DNA of 64,000 bases from JBBRHQ01 sp963840235 (GTDB lineage Bacteria > Actinomycetota > Thermoleophilia > Solirubrobacterales > 70-9). Positions 62,071-64,000 of this stretch are shown here, one piece after another. Below the pieces are notes generated by a model that was not told where the DNA came from, ran no database searches, and saw only the letters and a program-made list of their open reading frames with translations. A program made the translations under genes and the position numbers. Where the stretch lies: NCBI GenBank assembly GCA_963840235.1, contig CAWIYC010000006.1:1-64000 (forward strand), read 5' to 3'. Every line of letters starts with the position of its first letter. The stretch's first letter is position 1.

Positions 62071-62919
62071 TCAGGGCTGCACCAGGATGTTGTCGATCAG
62101 GCGGGTTCCGCCGACGCGGGCTGCCACCGCGACCAGGACCGGTCGGCCGTTCAGCTCGGCAGCGGGCGTCAGTTCCTCGGCGTCGCGGGCCTCGAGGTAC
62201 TCGGGCTCGATCCCGGCCGCTCCAAGCTCCCTGCGGGCCGCTTGGAGACCGGCCTCGAGCGAGTCGGCACGGGCCTCCTGCCGGGCCGCCGTCAGGGCGC
62301 GAAATATGGCGGCCGCCCGCTTGCGAGCGCCTGGATCGAGATAGGCGTTGCGCGAGCTCATCGCGAGGCCGTCGGGCTCGCGCACCGTCGGCAGCACCTC
62401 GATCCGGACCCGGAAATCGAGATCGGCGACCATCCGCCGGATCACCACCGCCTGCTGGGCGTCCTTCTGCCCGAAGTAAGCGGCGTCGGGATCGACGCTG
62501 TTGAAGAGCTTTGCGACCATCGTGGCGACTCCGCGGAAATGCTCGGGGCCGCGATGCGCGGGGTCGCCGCAGAGGATCTCGGTGAGTCCCCCGACCTCGA
62601 TAAGCGTGGCGAAGCCCTCCGGGTAGACCTCCTCGACCGCGGGCGCATAGAGGAGGTCGACGCCCGCTTCCCCTGCGAGCGAGAAGTCGCGCTCCTCGTC
62701 GCGCGGGTAGAGCTCGAGGTCCTCCCCCGGGGCGAACTGCGCCGGGTTGACGAACAGGCTCATCACGACCACGTCGCACTCGGCGCGGGCGCGCCGCAGC
62801 AGCGAGAGGTGGCCTTCGTGCAGATAGCCCATGGTCGGCACCAGCCCCGTGCTCTTGCCGTCATCTCGCAGCGCGCGCAGCGCCCGGCGCAGATCGTCCC
62901 TGGTCCGGACGACGATCAC
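62071..62919 (-). CDS. panC: Pantothenate synthetase
   Basis: Joins pantoate and beta-alanine with ATP. 282 residues. 'GLVPTMGYLHEGHLSLLRRA', with the HxGH-type motif, 'VNPAQFAPGEDLELYPRD', 'HFRGVATMVAKLFNSVDPDA', 'YFGQKDAQQAVVIRRMVADL', 'LAMSSRNAYLDPGARKRAAA'. Overlaps the upstream DUF2520 gene by 4 bases. Confidence 0.96.
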   Translation of the reverse strand: MIVVRTRDDLRRALRALRDDGKSTGLVPTMGYLHEGHLSLLRRARAECDVVVMSLFVNPAQFAPGEDLELYPRDEERDFSLAGEAGVDLLYAPAVEEVYPEGFATLIEVGGLTEILCGDPAHRGPEHFRGVATMVAKLFNSVDPDAAYFGQKDAQQAVVIRRMVADLDFRVRIEVLPTVREPDGLAMSSRNAYLDPGARKRAAAIFRALTAARQEARADSLEAGLQAARRELGAAGIEPEYLEARDAEELTPAAELNGRPVLVAVAARVGGTRLIDNILVQP

Positions 62920-63716
62920 GTCACCGACTCCCCGCTCGGGCGCCCCGCGAGCGCCCGGGTCCGCTCGGCCAGCGCCCGGTAGAGGTCGAGCAGCTCCGGA
63001 TCGGCCTCGGCGAGCGCCTCCAGGTGGCGCTCGACCGTCTCCTCGTCGCCGCGGGCGATCGGCCCGGTGAGCGCGGCGGCGCCATGCTCGGCCCAGTTGG
63101 CGGCGGTGCGAAGTACCAACGGCGCCAGCATTTCGCGGGCGTCGGCGACGCCGGCCCTCTCGAGCAGGTCCGAGGCGGACTCCTCCAGCGAGACGAGGAA
63201 GTTGGAGGCGATCGAGGCAGCGGCGTGGTAGGCAGCGCGGTTCTCATCGGCTATCTCGAAGGGGCTCATCCCCAGGGACCGGGCAAGTCCCTCGGCGAAG
63301 ATGAGCGCTTCGCGGTCGGATCCCGAGACCGCGCAGGGGGCGCCGGCGAGGTCGGAGGCCTGATCGCGGATCGTCTGCAGGGGGTGGAGCGAGAAGATCG
63401 ATGCGCCGCCGGCGGCTGCCGTCGCCAGGGCGTCGAGGTCGGTGGCTCCGCTGGTGTGGCCGACGAATCGGATGTCCCTGGCGTACTCGGCAACCGACCC
63501 GCATGCCTCCTCAATCGCCGAGTCGGGCACGCACAGCAGCGCCGCCTCGGCCCCGGAAAGCGCCGACTCGAGCCGGTCGCGACCCGCCAGCGTCACCTCG
63601 AAGCCGGCCGCCGTGGCCGCGGATGCGATCGCCCTGCCAACCCTTCCCGGGCCGACGACGGTGAGCGCGTTTGGCGCTCGAGGGTTTCGGTTTAGTTCCC
63701 GTTCCAGTTCCCGCAT
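62916..63716 (-). CDS. Rossmann-like and DUF2520 oxidoreductase
   Basis: 266 residues from ATG 63716. The N-terminal Rossmann motif is 'LTVVGPGRVGRAIASAATAA' and the second part is 'FVGHTSGATDLDAL', 'SIFSLHPLQTIRD' then the helical DUF2520 domain ('AAYHAAASIASNFLVSLEES'). The family looks like ketopantoate/6PGD-type dehydrogenases. Directly upstream of panC with a 4-base overlap and no panE nearby, it may supply the ketopantoate-reducing step; inference only. Confidence 0.85.
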   Translation of the reverse strand: MRELERELNRNPRAPNALTVVGPGRVGRAIASAATAAGFEVTLAGRDRLESALSGAEAALLCVPDSAIEEACGSVAEYARDIRFVGHTSGATDLDALATAAAGGASIFSLHPLQTIRDQASDLAGAPCAVSGSDREALIFAEGLARSLGMSPFEIADENRAAYHAAASIASNFLVSLEESASDLLERAGVADAREMLAPLVLRTAANWAEHGAAALTGPIARGDEETVERHLEALAEADPELLDLYRALAERTRALAGRPSGESVT

Positions 63717-63788
63717 GCGAGATACCAGACGGAGCTGTCTCAGCTCACTTGACGATTCGTGCCGGCCGTGCCGGCGGGTCCACGCCCC

Positions 63789-63816
63789 TTGGGTCGCGGC
63801 CGACCGGAATTATAGG
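63789..63816 (+). promoter_or_regulatory. Possible sigma-70 type promoter before the FmdB-like gene
   Basis: TTGGGT (63789-63794) and TATAGG (63811-63816) are separated by 16 bases, an AT-rich island in GC-rich DNA in the 151-base divergent gap before the last gene (63717-63867). Start of transcription would fall near 63823. No experimental support. Confidence 0.35.
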
Positions 63817-63867
63817 GGCCGCGGGGCCGACATCCCGGCGCCGATTACGATGGGCCCTGAAGCCGCC

Positions 63868-64000
63868 ATGCCGATCTACGAGTTCCAGTGCGAGCAGTGC
63901 GGGGCCCGCTTCGAGGAGCTGGTCGCGAGCGGAACCGGGAGCATCGCCTGCGCAGCCTGCGGATCCACCGAAACACGACGGGTTGTCCCGTCGTCGATCT
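63868..64000 (+). CDS. FmdB-family zinc ribbon protein, 5' part only
   Basis: The last 44 codons of the window start ATG 63868: 'MPIYEFQCEQCGARFEELV', then a second Cys pair 'CAACGSTETRRVVPSS'. The two CxxC pairs form a zinc ribbon of the FmdB regulatory protein family (putative; role unclear). The gene runs off the right edge. Confidence 0.85.
   Translation, partial: MPIYEFQCEQCGARFEELVASGTGSIACAACGSTETRRVVPSSI

Overview
The window is a GC-rich (about 70 percent by eye), gene-dense bacterial chromosome segment with GTG and TTG starts, very short intergenic gaps and many 4-bp stop/start overlaps. The gene content (HadA/HadB-type MaoC dehydratases, HrcA-DnaJ-PrmA, a DNA polymerase I without proofreading residues, ECF sigma factors, an actinobacterial-type PFK) suggests an actinobacterium. 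A deep-branching Thermoleophilia/Solirubrobacterales-like member is my best guess; it is an inference from gene style, not from a marker comparison.

Region 1-6.9 kb is accessory. It opens with the 3' end of a membrane-protein gene that is paralogous to the one at 10.3-12.4 kb. Next come four small minus-strand genes, each readable only by changing frame (decayed, or locally poor sequence). Then comes a tight plus-strand module: ECF-like sigma factor, HTH protein, small protein, ImmA/IrrE metallopeptidase and a HAD phosphatase. It closes with a truncated, frameshifted IS481-like element.

Region 7-24 kb is core: holA, rpsT, murJ, a large membrane protein, lepA, two MaoC-type dehydratases, then the stress and ribosome-maturation run hrcA-dnaJ-prmA, murI, yqeY, phoH, ybeY and era.

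Region 23.7-32.3 kb is the tryptophan cluster: hisIE, trpE, trpG, trpD, trpC, trpF, trpB, trpA, with a membrane-anchored HtrA protease between trpC and trpF. HtrA is preceded by three tandem 11-bp direct repeats that look like a response-regulator operator.

Region 32.3-45 kb is mixed metabolism and regulation: a methyltransferase, a phosphofructokinase with the Asp104/Lys124 pyrophosphate signature, a binding lipoprotein, a TIGR01777 epimerase, an ACT-malic enzyme, an AbiEi/DUF559-like protein, polA with a strong terminator, a secreted calcium-repeat protein, an ECF sigma factor carrying a membrane helix and a long Ser/Gly/Asp-rich tail, and a flavin-dependent reductase.

Region 45-64 kb holds rpsA, coaE, a lytic transglycosylase, an MFS transporter, secreted proteins, uvrB (one-base frameshift) and uvrA, a ROK sugar kinase, an acyltransferase, a YjbQ protein, the pantothenate genes panB-panC with a DUF2520 oxidoreductase, and the start of an FmdB-type zinc-ribbon gene. 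I saw no rRNA, no CRISPR array and no convincing tRNA.

The items most worth a second look are the sigma/HTH/ImmA module, the tailed sigma factor beside the calcium-repeat protein, the htrA operator, and three genes whose only plausible start codon is CTG.
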